From the NCBI GenBank assembly GCA_022783865.1, contig JALFYY010000017.1, positions 1 to 52,831 of the forward strand: a stretch of DNA of 52,831 nt, written 5' to 3'. A program made the translations under genes and the position numbers. The stretch comes from Bacteroidales bacterium. GTDB lineage: Bacteria > Bacteroidota > Bacteroidia > Bacteroidales > Paludibacteraceae. This document shows, in pieces, positions 1 to 7,869 of the stretch. Under the pieces are notes generated by a model that saw nothing but the letters and a program-made list of their open reading frames with translations, had not been told where the DNA came from and made no database searches. Numbering within the stretch: the stretch's first letter is position 1; every line of letters begins with the position of its first letter.

Positions 1-914
1 GGTGTGTTAAATTTCAATTTAGCTCTTGGTCTTCTGTTTATCTTATCCTGTATCTGTTTAATTTGCTCTTCTGTAAAGTCATCAAAATTCGCATTTTTGG
101 GGATATATTGTCTGTACAATTTATTGGCATACTCCACCGCCCCTTTTTGCCACGAACTGTATGGGTCGGCAAAATAAACCTGTGTCTTTAAATGTCTTTC
201 TATATACTTATAATCAGCAAATTCACTTCCATTGTCAGTCAAAATACTATACACTGCTTTTCTGTAAGGACGCAACATTTCCACTACCAAATCCGCTATA
301 TCCATCGCATTTTTGCCGTGCCTTGATTTGCGGATGAGCGACAGATTGGTATGCACTTCCGTCAATGTAACCATCGCTTCTCTGTTTTGCGGTCCGACTA
401 TCAAATCCAACTGCCAATGACCAAACTCTTTGTTTTTGGCTGCTTGCGGCAACTCACTAATGGGTTTGCGCTCTTTGATTTGAGGACTTTTGCCCACATG
501 GCGCCTGCGTTTCTTGAGCTTGTGCCTACAATATTTCCACAAATCACCGCCTGACTCCTTATCCCTACGTATGTATTCATATATCAGAGATTTGTGTACC
601 ATATTATAACCCTGTCGCTCGCAATACCCAACAATCTGTTCCGGAGACCATTGTTCCCTTCTCAGATAGCGATCTATACGGTTTGTAACCTCTGGCGTCA
701 GTTTACGCTTGCGTTTCAAACGCTCTTTGCGGATGTCTGCCAACTGCTGCGCTGTGGTGAGTACATACTGACCTTTCGAGTTCGCATTACGTTTTAACTC
801 GCGGCTAATCACCGACTTGTCTTTGCCTATCGCTTCGGCAATAGAACTTCTGTTATAACCTTTTTGGTACATCACAAAAATTGTGTACCTTTGCGCTTTG
901 GTAATTTGTCCCAT
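1..914 (-). CDS. IS30-family transposase, C-terminus cut by window edge
   Basis: Reading the minus strand from the ATG at 914 gives an open frame of 304 codons that runs off the left edge with no stop or frameshift. The product starts MGQITKAQRYTIFVMYQKG, followed by an N-terminal helix-turn-helix (KDKSVISRELKRN). A DDE integrase-like core follows: first Asp in HWQLDLIVG, second in TDNGSEF, and the Glu in KGAVEYANKLYRQYIPK about 33 residues later. This is the IS30 layout, where the enzyme cuts and joins the element ends. A TATCTTTG box lies upstream at 940-947. The copy looks intact as far as it can be seen; only the last few dozen residues and the stop are missing. The IS30 assignment is firm from motif order; the exact named element cannot be given. 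Confidence 0.9.
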   Translation of the reverse strand, partial: MGQITKAQRYTIFVMYQKGYNRSSIAEAIGKDKSVISRELKRNANSKGQYVLTTAQQLADIRKERLKRKRKLTPEVTNRIDRYLRREQWSPEQIVGYCERQGYNMVHKSLIYEYIRRDKESGGDLWKYCRHKLKKRRRHVGKSPQIKERKPISELPQAAKNKEFGHWQLDLIVGPQNREAMVTLTEVHTNLSLIRKSRHGKNAMDIADLVVEMLRPYRKAVYSILTDNGSEFADYKYIERHLKTQVYFADPYSSWQKGAVEYANKLYRQYIPKNANFDDFTEEQIKQIQDKINRRPRAKLKFNT

Positions 915-939
915 CTCTGTAACTTTTTGGAAGGAGGTG

Positions 940-947
940 CAAAGATA
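940..947 (-). promoter_or_regulatory. Promoter -7 box for the IS30 transposase
   Basis: On the minus strand TATCTTTG matches the Bacteroidota -7 consensus TAnnTTTG and lies about 25 nt upstream of the ATG at 914. No clean TTG -33 box is seen at the usual 19-21 nt spacing. Confidence 0.5.
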
Positions 948-1085
948 GCAAATTTTCCGTTTCAGCCGAAGGAGATGAGCACTTTTTTTGCTCTCTCTTT
1001 CGCTGAATAAAATCATTCGCTTCTTCACATCCTACAGCTTTCATTAAAGTTGCATTTACTAATGGAAATTTCGGTACATAGTATA

Positions 1086-1300
1086 ACTGCGGAAAATCAT
1101 ACCCCGTATTCCATAACGTTGTACTTATATTCTCTTCATCTCAACATATTCTCATCACCTCATCTTCTCATCCCCTCATCTTTATCTTATGATCTAAATA
1201 CCCGTAAGCCTGCCAGAGTGGGTGATTAGTGGGTGATTCAGCCGATATCAAGCCGACATCTGAAAAAGGAATACGATAGAAAGATGGAACAAAGACAAAG
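1086..1300 (+). repeat. Dispersed intergenic repeat, copy A
   Basis: This stretch matches the reverse complement of 16215-16437 over most of its length: GCGGAA...GTATTCCATAACGTT at one end, then an 8-bp tandem block, then AAATACCCGnAAGCCTGC, an 11-bp tandem block, and ATTCAGCCGATATCAAGCC followed by CATCTGAAAAAGGAATACG. The 11-bp block (1220-1241, GGGTGATTAGT) has two units here and four in copy B. No ORF is conserved between copies. It lies just outside the presumed IS30 end. Confidence 0.85.
1151..1182 (+). repeat. 8-bp tandem repeat (CTCATCTT)x4
   Basis: Four consecutive 8-bp units (CTCATCAC, CTCATCTT, CTCATCCC, CTCATCTT) inside dispersed copy A. The matching place in copy B (16355-16386) has a diverged version on the other strand. 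Confidence 0.85.
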
Positions 1301-1324
1301 AATCAAAGACAAATTACTATTGTA

Positions 1325-1364
1325 CAACTCCTCAACTACCCAACTACTCTTCTCCTCAACTACT
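1325..1364 (+). repeat. 8-bp tandem repeat (CAACTACT)x5
   Basis: Five 8-bp units (CAACTCCT, CAACTACC, CAACTACT, CTTCTCCT, CAACTACT) in the gap between the dispersed repeat and the terminator of the SPFH operon. The unit is the same as in the larger block at 45974-46061. Confidence 0.85.
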
Positions 1365-1372
1365 CAAACAAA

Positions 1373-1405
1373 TTCAGCCGTTTACCTTGTGGGTAAGCGG
1401 CTGAA
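1373..1405 (-). terminator. Terminator of the SPFH/zinc-ribbon operon
   Basis: A hairpin with arms TTCAGCCG(T)TTACC and GGGTAAGCGGCTGAA and loop TTGT lies about 30 nt past the stop of the last operon gene. On the minus strand it is followed by a modest T-rich run (TTTGTTTG), so it may be an imperfect intrinsic terminator. Confidence 0.65.
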
Positions 1406-1434
1406 CAGCATCAGAACGATAATATCAAATCGTC

Positions 1435-2715
1435 TTATTTCTTTGCAATAGCGTCCTCTGCAACGGCTTTGGCTTTGCCAAACATAGCTTTGAGACGGAT
1501 TTTGACGGGTGTCCAGTCGTAGTTGCGACGCAAGCCCTGAATAGTGGCATAGAGCATAATCACGGTAGAAACAACTGCCACAATGACGATAGCGGCAATG
1601 TACATGAAAATCTTGATAGCAAGGATTACTATATTGCCTGCATTGCCCTCTGTGCTGGTAGAACCGTCGGACCATTTGACAATCGTATCCGGCAAGAAAT
1701 CCATAGCGAGTGCACCGCCTGCCAATCCTCCTGCAATGGCAAAAGCCCATTTCCGTATGCCGCCCAACACTTTGGCTTCGGTACGGTGACGGCTTTCCAT
1801 CCAGCCATAAGGACGGTCGGCATAGATGTAGAGCGGAATAAGGAACATGAAGAAGAAAGTGAATCCCCACGCCCAACGTTTGGTGCTTTGGGCTTCGGAA
1901 AGTGATTCTTTGGCTTCACGCAGTGCGGTTTTCTTCAGTTGTTTGAACTTCATCTTGTTGTAATCGTTGAATTCATCAAGAGCCTGTTCCGCCTTTTTGT
2001 CATAATCTTTTGCCATAGATATCCACCTTTTTCTATTTTCTTTCACAGTGGCAGTATCGGCCATCGCACGAAAGCGTTCCGCCTCTTTCAGATTGTGCTT
2101 ATGTGTACTCGCCAACCGACCACATCCATAAAGTTTGTAGTTATTGGCATTAGCATAGATTTGTTCCAAATTCATAGACGGATATTCTGTTTCACTGAGT
2201 ACCAAGGTTGTATCCATAGCCGTCCAGTTCTTCACGATATCTACACGTCTTTCTTCTTTTGACAAATCAGAAGAACCTGTTGCCATATAAAAGAGGAAAA
2301 CGACAAAGATAACAGCTCCCAGGATAATCATCCACGAGAAGTTCCAGTGGCGTTCTTTCGACCAACCGACAATATTGCGCAATTCATTGAGGCGGTCACG
2401 GAAGAACGGTTCATTAGGATTGCCTGCCCTTTTTTCCGCTTCATCGAGCAGACGATCCATTTCTTCGGTTTCTTCCGCCGAAACAGGATATACATCATCG
2501 ATATCGACGGTACCTCCGTTGTCGAAATTGTGTTTGTCTTCGGCAGTGATATGCGAAGATGTGGTCATGGCTTGGTCGAGCAAGTCATAGGCGGCTGCGT
2601 TGGCAGGGTCTTTTCTGGCTTGTTCCTGCAAGTCTTCCGGCGTAAAGGATACATACCCTTGTTGATAGGCTTTCTTTCCTTTCGGGGCTTTCGATTTTTT
2701 AGTATCTTTTGCCAT
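1435..2715 (-). CDS. Four-TM membrane protein, last gene of the SPFH operon
   Basis: A 426-residue protein I do not recognise as a named family. The N-terminus is Lys-rich and soluble (MAKDTKKSKAPKGKK), with an acidic stretch around residues 60-100. One membrane helix follows (WMIILGAVIFVVFLFYMATG), then a roughly 110-residue charged helical region with many Lys and Glu. Three further hydrophobic segments follow (GFTFFFMFLIPLYIYA; AFAIAGGLAGGALAMDFL; IFMYIAAIVIVAVVSTVIML) and a basic tail. No catalytic motif is visible. It starts 30 bp after the stop of the 669-residue zinc-ribbon protein and is followed by a terminator, so it is probably the last gene of the unit that begins with the SPFH protein. 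A structural or scaffolding role at the inner membrane is inference from that context only. Confidence 0.8.
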   Translation of the reverse strand: MAKDTKKSKAPKGKKAYQQGYVSFTPEDLQEQARKDPANAAAYDLLDQAMTTSSHITAEDKHNFDNGGTVDIDDVYPVSAEETEEMDRLLDEAEKRAGNPNEPFFRDRLNELRNIVGWSKERHWNFSWMIILGAVIFVVFLFYMATGSSDLSKEERRVDIVKNWTAMDTTLVLSETEYPSMNLEQIYANANNYKLYGCGRLASTHKHNLKEAERFRAMADTATVKENRKRWISMAKDYDKKAEQALDEFNDYNKMKFKQLKKTALREAKESLSEAQSTKRWAWGFTFFFMFLIPLYIYADRPYGWMESRHRTEAKVLGGIRKWAFAIAGGLAGGALAMDFLPDTIVKWSDGSTSTEGNAGNIVILAIKIFMYIAAIVIVAVVSTVIMLYATIQGLRRNYDWTPVKIRLKAMFGKAKAVAEDAIAKK

Positions 2716-2745
2716 AATGTAATTGTTTTATTTGAGTAATTGATA

Positions 2746-4755
2746 TTATTTCTGATACGAAGCAACAAGTTTGTTGAGCGCCTTGACGAACTCCTCTACA
2801 TTACCGGTACGGGTGATGGAGAAGGTTTCGTTGTCTTGTGGTTTTTCGGCTTGATAGTACAAGATATTGGTACGTTTGTAAGGCGCCAACATGATTGTCT
2901 TTTCTTCACCGCCAACCATACGGATGAGAATACAGTCGTCCTGCTTCTTGACAGAGGTGATGTTCTTATAGAAGATGGATTCAGAGTCGCAATCGGAAAC
3001 ATAGTCGTATTGGGTTTCCCAATAGTTTTCGTAGATGGTCAGTTGGTCTTTCTCCGGAATGGCAATCACGTAGTAGATACGGTCAAGCACATCTTCGGGC
3101 TCAGCCGACGGCATATCGTTGGCGTCTTGCCAATCGAAATAATTGAGGAACAGCACTTTGCCTGCCACATCCTTTTCGTCCACACCGCTCTTGCGGAGTG
3201 CATCCGCCACCAAATCGCCTTTGCCGCCCACTCCGTCTTTGCCCATGAAGGCATGACAGAACCAGACATAGTCTTGAATGGTGGGCCGTGTTTCGAAATA
3301 GTTCAAGTCGGCTTCGTACTGTTCGCGCCGTGCTTTGTTTTGTTGGCTGATACTCTTGCGTTCACGGGAAATGGCACTGAACTGTACAATGGTCTTGATA
3401 AGCCAGATAATGAAAGGTATTAGGAGAAAGAGCAACGTGAGCAATGCTTTGTAACTTTTGTGAATACCTTCCGCTTTGTAAGGCAACGGGGTATTTTCGT
3501 CGGGTCTTCCGTAGTGATATTGTTTGTCCGCATCGTCGTACCCGATAATCCAATATTCATCAAAGAAAGCCTTTTCTTCTTCGGCGGCAGCAATACTGTC
3601 AGTTCTCAACTCTTCCATGAGTTCGTTGCGCTTGGCAGTACCGTAGTTTTTCTTGCCATAGAGTTCGCGGTATTCCTGCCGTACGGAAGTCTTTTCTTCA
3701 ACACGCATTGCCTTTGTGGAATAGCCCACGGCTGCTTCTATTATAAAGAAGATAAATGTACAGAGCAGCATCACGGCAAACCGCCACAGGCGTTTGAATA
3801 CGGGATAGGACGGTTTGGCAAAATCTTCAGGCTTTTTCGGCTCCCAAAGATTATGCAGGAAAGTCCAACGTTCCTGCGGGTCAATCAGGCGCAAGGCTCC
3901 CTTGTGTATATCCTCGGTGGCATAATAGTCACGGGGCGAGGGATAGCGGCATACCCAACTGTCCAATCGGGCAAACGGAGGACGGGGAAGTTGATTGCCG
4001 CAATCGGTACAATAGCACTGATTGTCAGTCTGTTCGTTTCCCCAAGACAAACTGTGTTTCCCGCAACAAGGACAGATGTAGCCGGATATATAGTAATTTT
4101 TGTAATAGATTCCCTCTTCGTCTTTTTCCTTCTGTTTTCCACCCTGCAATTGCTCGAAGAATTCCTGATTGGTCGGGTCCGTGAGCCGTACATGCGTACT
4201 GATTTCCACCATTTCGCCGCCATCCGGCACCATCTTGAGTGCCTCCGCTATCAATTTGTCGGGTTGCTCTTTGGCTTGGAGACCATTGCTCAGGAAAGCA
4301 CCTTGTTCGATGAATGCCATCAGTGCCAGGTACTTACGCTTGCGCTGCATCTTGATGGCAGTGTTGAGCCACTCTTCGATGCGTTTGGCTTGTTCGTGGT
4401 CAAGGTTTTTGGGCGAACGCCCGCCTACCAACGAAAGTGCATAGTAGTAGTACATATCCGGCTCCAAGGGCGAAAGGTCAACCGCCTGCTTGAAGTTGCG
4501 CTGTGCCAGCTCGTAGTTCTGCAAGCGCAAATAGAAGAGTCCCATCGCAAACAAAGCGTTGGTATCTTTGGGGTTGTCTTCAGTCTTTTTCTGGTAGAAA
4601 CCTATGTACTCATTGATTTTCTTCTGGTCCAGCACCAGTGGGTCGATAGTGGTTTTGATGAAGTTCTTTTCACCGCAACGGGGACACTTGTCCAATTGGT
4701 CGAGTCCGATGGGGAAACCACATCCGTGGCATTCTAATGTTTCGAGTTGAGCCAT
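2746..4755 (-). CDS. Zinc-ribbon and TPR membrane protein
   Basis: A 669-residue protein. It opens with a zinc ribbon (C9-x2-C12 and C24-x2-C27, CHGC...CPRC). A TPR-like helical repeat follows at about residues 60-110 (NALFAMGLFYLRLQNYELAQ). A second, larger zinc-binding region sits near residues 225-255 (CPCC ... CYCTDC). Two hydrophobic membrane segments lie around 330-355 and 425-450, separated by a charged loop, and a C-terminal soluble domain of about 200 residues follows. The combination suggests a membrane-held adaptor that binds partners through zinc ribbons and TPRs. No enzyme motif is seen. Sitting in one operon with an SPFH protein resembles the Bacillus YdjG/YdjI arrangement, where a zinc-ribbon membrane protein accompanies an SPFH protein; that comparison is by architecture, not by alignment. 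Confidence 0.85.
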   Translation of the reverse strand: MAQLETLECHGCGFPIGLDQLDKCPRCGEKNFIKTTIDPLVLDQKKINEYIGFYQKKTEDNPKDTNALFAMGLFYLRLQNYELAQRNFKQAVDLSPLEPDMYYYYALSLVGGRSPKNLDHEQAKRIEEWLNTAIKMQRKRKYLALMAFIEQGAFLSNGLQAKEQPDKLIAEALKMVPDGGEMVEISTHVRLTDPTNQEFFEQLQGGKQKEKDEEGIYYKNYYISGYICPCCGKHSLSWGNEQTDNQCYCTDCGNQLPRPPFARLDSWVCRYPSPRDYYATEDIHKGALRLIDPQERWTFLHNLWEPKKPEDFAKPSYPVFKRLWRFAVMLLCTFIFFIIEAAVGYSTKAMRVEEKTSVRQEYRELYGKKNYGTAKRNELMEELRTDSIAAAEEEKAFFDEYWIIGYDDADKQYHYGRPDENTPLPYKAEGIHKSYKALLTLLFLLIPFIIWLIKTIVQFSAISRERKSISQQNKARREQYEADLNYFETRPTIQDYVWFCHAFMGKDGVGGKGDLVADALRKSGVDEKDVAGKVLFLNYFDWQDANDMPSAEPEDVLDRIYYVIAIPEKDQLTIYENYWETQYDYVSDCDSESIFYKNITSVKKQDDCILIRMVGGEEKTIMLAPYKRTNILYYQAEKPQDNETFSITRTGNVEEFVKALNKLVASYQK

Positions 4756-4776
4756 TGTATAGTATTATTTTAGGAG

Positions 4777-4869
4777 TTATTTCAAAGGGAAACCGCAAAC
4801 AGGGCAATTGTTTGCATTGGCAGGAACAGATTGCCCGCAGACGGGACAACGTTTGGTTTCGTTTTCCAT
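4777..4869 (-). CDS. 30-residue double zinc-ribbon microprotein
   Basis: A very short frame of 30 codons plus stop, with ATG at 4867-4869. The product is MENETKRCPVCGQSVPANAN followed by NCPVCGFPLK. Two CPVCG knuckles 13 residues apart form a complete minimal zinc ribbon with almost nothing else. It lies between the four-TM coiled-coil gene (stop 8 bp upstream) and the 669-residue zinc-ribbon gene (start 21 bp downstream), in the same direction. The Cys spacing and tight fit argue it is real and translated. Function unknown; a detached zinc-ribbon subunit of the same complex is the simplest idea. Confidence 0.75.
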   Translation of the reverse strand: MENETKRCPVCGQSVPANANNCPVCGFPLK

Positions 4870-4877
4870 AAGAGTGA

Positions 4878-5732
4878 TTATTTTCGGGTGGTGTTTTTGA
4901 GCATATCTATTTCGTCAACAGCGTCCAAGACAAAACTGTTCATCTTTTTGTTGACAGTTTCTATCTGGTCTTCTGTAGCTGCATCCGCTTCATTGATAAT
5001 GGTTTTGCACTCCGCCAAGAGTTCTGCCAAGCGCCTTTGTGCCACTGGCGATTGCAGCACATTGGGCGTGAGGAACTGTATCTTGTTAACCAACTTGTCA
5101 AGTACTGAACTGTTGTTGGAATGCGTTTCGTAGCGGATGCCTTTTTCTTGACAGATACGTTGATATTTCTTGTTGAGCAAAGCAGCCTGTTGGGCGAAAT
5201 TGATGATTTCTTCGTGTGTCTGTTTGAGTTTTTGCACCGATTCGGTATAAGCCACATCGGTACGCCACAGAATAGCGATGGTGATAATCCAAATCGCCGT
5301 CAACGCAATGAAAACAGAGAAATAGATGATGCTGCCCAACGACTCGTTTTCTTGGAAGATGGCAGCAATACCGTCAAATACACGGGCGTAGGGCAAATGC
5401 AGTTTGGGGAATGCCAGTTCGGTTGCCAAAGTCAAAACACCCGGTTCTACAAGAGCAAAATAGATGCCCATAGTGCAGATACTGAGCACTATATAGCACC
5501 CGATATAAGTCCAGGTAGCAATATAGAACGGCATCGAGAGTTGCCGGCTTTTGCCGAAAACGAACAAGCCTGAGAACAGCACTTCAAGCAAGAGACTGAA
5601 GGCGAAATTAAACCAATAGACTGCGCTCGGCTCTGCCGGGCGGAACAATACGAAAAGAGCGATAGTGGCAACCACCAGCGTACCGCCTATGATGCCGGAG
5701 ACTTTTGCGTCCCGTTTTATGTCTGTGTTCAT
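4878..5732 (-). CDS. Four-TM protein with cytoplasmic coiled-coil tail
   Basis: A 284-residue protein. The longer open frame upstream overlaps the L7/L12-like gene in another reading frame, so I place the start at the ATG of MNTDIKRDAKVSGIIGG, 10 bp after the preceding stop. Four hydrophobic segments occupy about residues 10-160 (IIGGTLVVATIALFVLF; FNFAFSLLLEVLFSGLFVF; YIATWTYIGCYIVLSICTMG; IIYFSVFIALTAIWIITIAI). The last 110 residues are charged and helical with heptad-like leucines (VQKLKQTHEEIINFAQQAAL ... LAELLAECKTIINEADAA), probably a coiled coil in the cytoplasm. I do not recognise the family. Its position between the L7/L12-like gene and the zinc-ribbon genes makes it a likely membrane core of the same system. 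Confidence 0.8.
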   Translation of the reverse strand: MNTDIKRDAKVSGIIGGTLVVATIALFVLFRPAEPSAVYWFNFAFSLLLEVLFSGLFVFGKSRQLSMPFYIATWTYIGCYIVLSICTMGIYFALVEPGVLTLATELAFPKLHLPYARVFDGIAAIFQENESLGSIIYFSVFIALTAIWIITIAILWRTDVAYTESVQKLKQTHEEIINFAQQAALLNKKYQRICQEKGIRYETHSNNSSVLDKLVNKIQFLTPNVLQSPVAQRRLAELLAECKTIINEADAATEDQIETVNKKMNSFVLDAVDEIDMLKNTTRK

Positions 5733-5742
5733 AGTGGGTTTC

Positions 5743-6063
5743 TTATTTAGTTTGACGTCCCAAAGGCAGTTTGCCTTTCCATAGGAAATGGATATAAAGT
5801 TCTGTTGCTGCCCCCGACTTGTTGGCTTCTGCCACAACGGCTTTGGCTTTGCTGTAGGAGAGTTTGCCGAGAGGAGCGATGTAGGGCGCATTGTCCACCG
5901 CCTCTTTGGCTTCCGCCAGCCCCATACGCGGATTGGCGTCTTTGATGAGTTTGACAATCGACAAAGGCGCAGGACCTCTGTCTTTGATAAGAATGTAAAA
6001 CTGTTTGAAGAACAGGAAATATACGCCGTAGGCGATTGCGCCAAGCAAAATCAATCCAATCAT
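5743..6063 (-). CDS. Membrane-anchored protein with ribosomal L7/L12-like C-terminal domain
   Basis: A 106-residue protein. The N-terminus is one membrane helix (MIGLILLGAIAYGVYFLFF) with almost no extracytoplasmic part. From about residue 35 it reads IVKLIKDANPRMGLAEAKEA, then VDNAP and an AKAVVAEANKSGA segment near residue 75. This matches the order of the C-terminal fold of ribosomal protein L7/L12 (KxVR..TGLGLKEAKELVDxAP...). On the ribosome that fold recruits translation GTPases, but related copies occur in non-ribosomal proteins, so function should not be read across. It sits second in the operon, 32 bp after the SPFH gene and 10 bp before the four-TM gene. Confidence 0.8.
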   Translation of the reverse strand: MIGLILLGAIAYGVYFLFFKQFYILIKDRGPAPLSIVKLIKDANPRMGLAEAKEAVDNAPYIAPLGKLSYSKAKAVVAEANKSGAATELYIHFLWKGKLPLGRQTK

Positions 6064-6095
6064 AATAGTATGAATTTTATAGTTGAGTAGTTGGG

Positions 6096-7319
6096 TTATA
6101 CAGTTGGAGGAGGTGGCGGTACGGGAGCAAAAAGTCCTTGCAACTCAGTACATTGCGATGCAGCTGCCCATTGCGGCATACCCTGTTTCCACACATATGT
6201 ATTAGGTGTCAGTTCGCCCGTTTGCACTTTCTGTGCCAATGTGTTGAGGTCGAACGGACCTTGCTGCACATTGTTCACAAGGATATGAAACATCGCATTA
6301 TTCACGGGTGGCGGTGGCGGCACGCTGCCTTGTGTTTGCGGCTGTGCATTCATCACGCCTGCCATGTTGCCCATCTGTGCACCGAAAGCGCCGCCTACAC
6401 CGAAGCCCATACCTAATCCCATGCCGGCGCCCATCATCTGACCGGCACCGCCTTCGTTGCCTGCGGCCGTCTGCATTACGTCGAGTTGGCGTTCCTGTTG
6501 ATAGGTATAACCCTCGCGCTGCCGTTTTCTTGCCAAAGCTGCCGATTCGAAATCCATGGCGGAAGCGGCGGTCTGTGCTTGCAGAATCTGTGCCACTTGC
6601 GGGTCTTCTTTGTCGAAATTGATGGATTCCACATCCAGGTTGGTAATGCGCAAGCCGTAGATGGCAAACTCCTCGTTGATAGCGTTCTTCACATAGTCGG
6701 ACACCTCGTCCAGATACGACATGATTTGCACTACCGAGATTTGTTTCTGTGTGATGTATTTGCCGATGCAGCTACTCAGTTTGCGTACTACAAGCGACCT
6801 GAACTGGTCGATAATGTCCTCATTGGTGGTAAGATGCAGTGTCCCCACTATCTGTGTCATAAACGCCGACGAATCAGCAATCTGCAAACCGTACGTACCG
6901 AACGAGCGCACCGGAATGCTCACGCCGTAGAGCGGGTCGAGTACATCGATCGGACGAGGCGTACCGAAAGGAAGGTCACGTCTGACTGTCTTGCTTACAT
7001 ACCACACTTCTGCCGTAAAAGGCGTGTTGCCGCCGAAAGGCAGATTGATAATCTTTTGCAGGATAGGTATATTGTTCGCCGAAAGGGTGTGTGTGCCGGG
7101 TCCGAACACGTCGGCTACTGCACCGCCTTTGTAAAACAATGCCTCCTGACTCTGGTTTACAATCAGTTGTGCACCGATAGAAAGATTGTCATAAGGAAAT
7201 TTCCAGACCAGTTCATCGGCTTCACCATTGTATTTGATGACATCGATAAAGCCTTTGCGCTCATCGCCTTGACCGTCATAGGTAACGCCGTCTATGCGTT
7301 GTTTGTTGAAGAACCCCAT
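6096..7319 (-). CDS. SPFH-domain protein with C-terminal GYF_2 domain (YdjI-like)
   Basis: A 407-residue protein. Residues about 40-260 form an SPFH/prohibitin-type domain of the 'virion core protein' branch, typified by Bacillus YdjI (ELVWKFPYDNLSIGAQLIVN ... GLRITNLDVESINFD). Residues 285-320 are Gly/Met-rich, followed by a Pro run. Residues about 343-395 are a GYF_2 domain (FHILVNNVQQGPFDLNTLAQ ... WKQGMPQW), a fold that binds partner peptides. YdjI relatives usually end in a zinc ribbon; here GYF_2 takes that place, while separate zinc-ribbon proteins are encoded downstream. SPFH proteins of this kind form membrane-associated assemblies and, in Bacillus, work with PspA in envelope stress. 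It is first in the operon, with its own promoter at 7600-7630 and a leader of about 270 nt. Confidence 0.88.
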   Translation of the reverse strand: MGFFNKQRIDGVTYDGQGDERKGFIDVIKYNGEADELVWKFPYDNLSIGAQLIVNQSQEALFYKGGAVADVFGPGTHTLSANNIPILQKIINLPFGGNTPFTAEVWYVSKTVRRDLPFGTPRPIDVLDPLYGVSIPVRSFGTYGLQIADSSAFMTQIVGTLHLTTNEDIIDQFRSLVVRKLSSCIGKYITQKQISVVQIMSYLDEVSDYVKNAINEEFAIYGLRITNLDVESINFDKEDPQVAQILQAQTAASAMDFESAALARKRQREGYTYQQERQLDVMQTAAGNEGGAGQMMGAGMGLGMGFGVGGAFGAQMGNMAGVMNAQPQTQGSVPPPPPVNNAMFHILVNNVQQGPFDLNTLAQKVQTGELTPNTYVWKQGMPQWAAASQCTELQGLFAPVPPPPPTV

Positions 7320-7599
7320 ACATTGTATATTTTTAAGTTAGTAATACTTTTTCTGCAACTTGCGCCGAGGGGGCACCTGCACACATGCCCGCTCCTGACT
7401 GCCATCGCCGTCGGGGATAAGTAAATATACAACTGATATACAGGGGAATCAACTACATTACCGCAATGCCCCTGCATCACTTGCAGAGTCATTGGAATAA
7501 TCAGCATCCGCCAAACATTCAATCACTTGTAAATTTACCAGATTTACCCAAGTTGATTTGGCTTCGTCAAACAAATTGTGTGTTCACATAATAACGTGG

Positions 7600-7630
7600 C
7601 AAAGTTAAAACAATATTTTTAATCTCACAA
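7600..7630 (-). promoter_or_regulatory. Promoter of the SPFH/zinc-ribbon operon
   Basis: Minus-strand TTG (7628-7630), 20 nt, then TAACTTTG (7600-7607). This is a full match to the Bacteroidota sigma consensus. Transcription would start near 7593, leaving a leader of about 270 nt. Confidence 0.75.
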
Positions 7631-7825
7631 TAGACAACACCAAAAATCTATTTACCTGCCACGTCAAATAGCGGGCAAAATTACGGTCTTTTCCGGAATC
7701 CGGATATAGACAAACATAGATTTCCACCCGTCAACACCGGAGAAAAGGATACTTTTCATGTTGAATATCCACCAACAAAGAAAGCAGTTGCCACATAGCT
7801 TTCATCTACCTGCCAAGTAAGGGTA

Positions 7826-7869
7826 CATGCAGGGGTTATACAAGGGTCATACAAGGCTTATAGGATACT
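7826..7869 (+). repeat. 11-bp tandem repeat (TATACAAGGGT-type)
   Basis: Units CATGCAGGGGT, TATACAAGGGT, CATACAAGGCT and TATAGGATACT follow each other at exactly 11-bp spacing, with the last one decayed. The consensus resembles the block at 52725-52779. Confidence 0.75.

Larger units (their letters stand above)
1..1066 (-). mobile_element. IS30-family insertion sequence (partial)
   Basis: The element contains the transposase above plus about 150 bp upstream of its start. The outer end is probably near 1040-1066, where AAAGTTGCATTTACTAATGG reads outward. From memory, Bacteroidota IS30 ends carry a GTTGCA-type inverted repeat, with the partner close to the transposase stop. That partner lies outside the window, so the boundary is a guess and no target duplication can be checked. 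Confidence 0.5.

Noticed and set aside
853..1044. 63-residue minus-strand frame upstream of the transposase
   Set aside because: It overlaps the transposase start in another frame and covers its promoter; no recognisable domain.
1086..1300. Dispersed repeat as part of the IS30 element
   Set aside because: Copy B at 16215-16437 and partial copy C have no transposase, and copy A begins beyond the presumed IS end.
2740..3423. Long plus-strand frames opposite the SPFH operon (also 3460-4737, 6486-7424 and others)
   Set aside because: They are antisense shadows of genes with clear domains and carry no recognisable protein features.
4878..6044. 388-residue version of the four-TM protein
   Set aside because: Its first 104 residues are the L7/L12-like gene read in the wrong frame. 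The start at 5732 is better.
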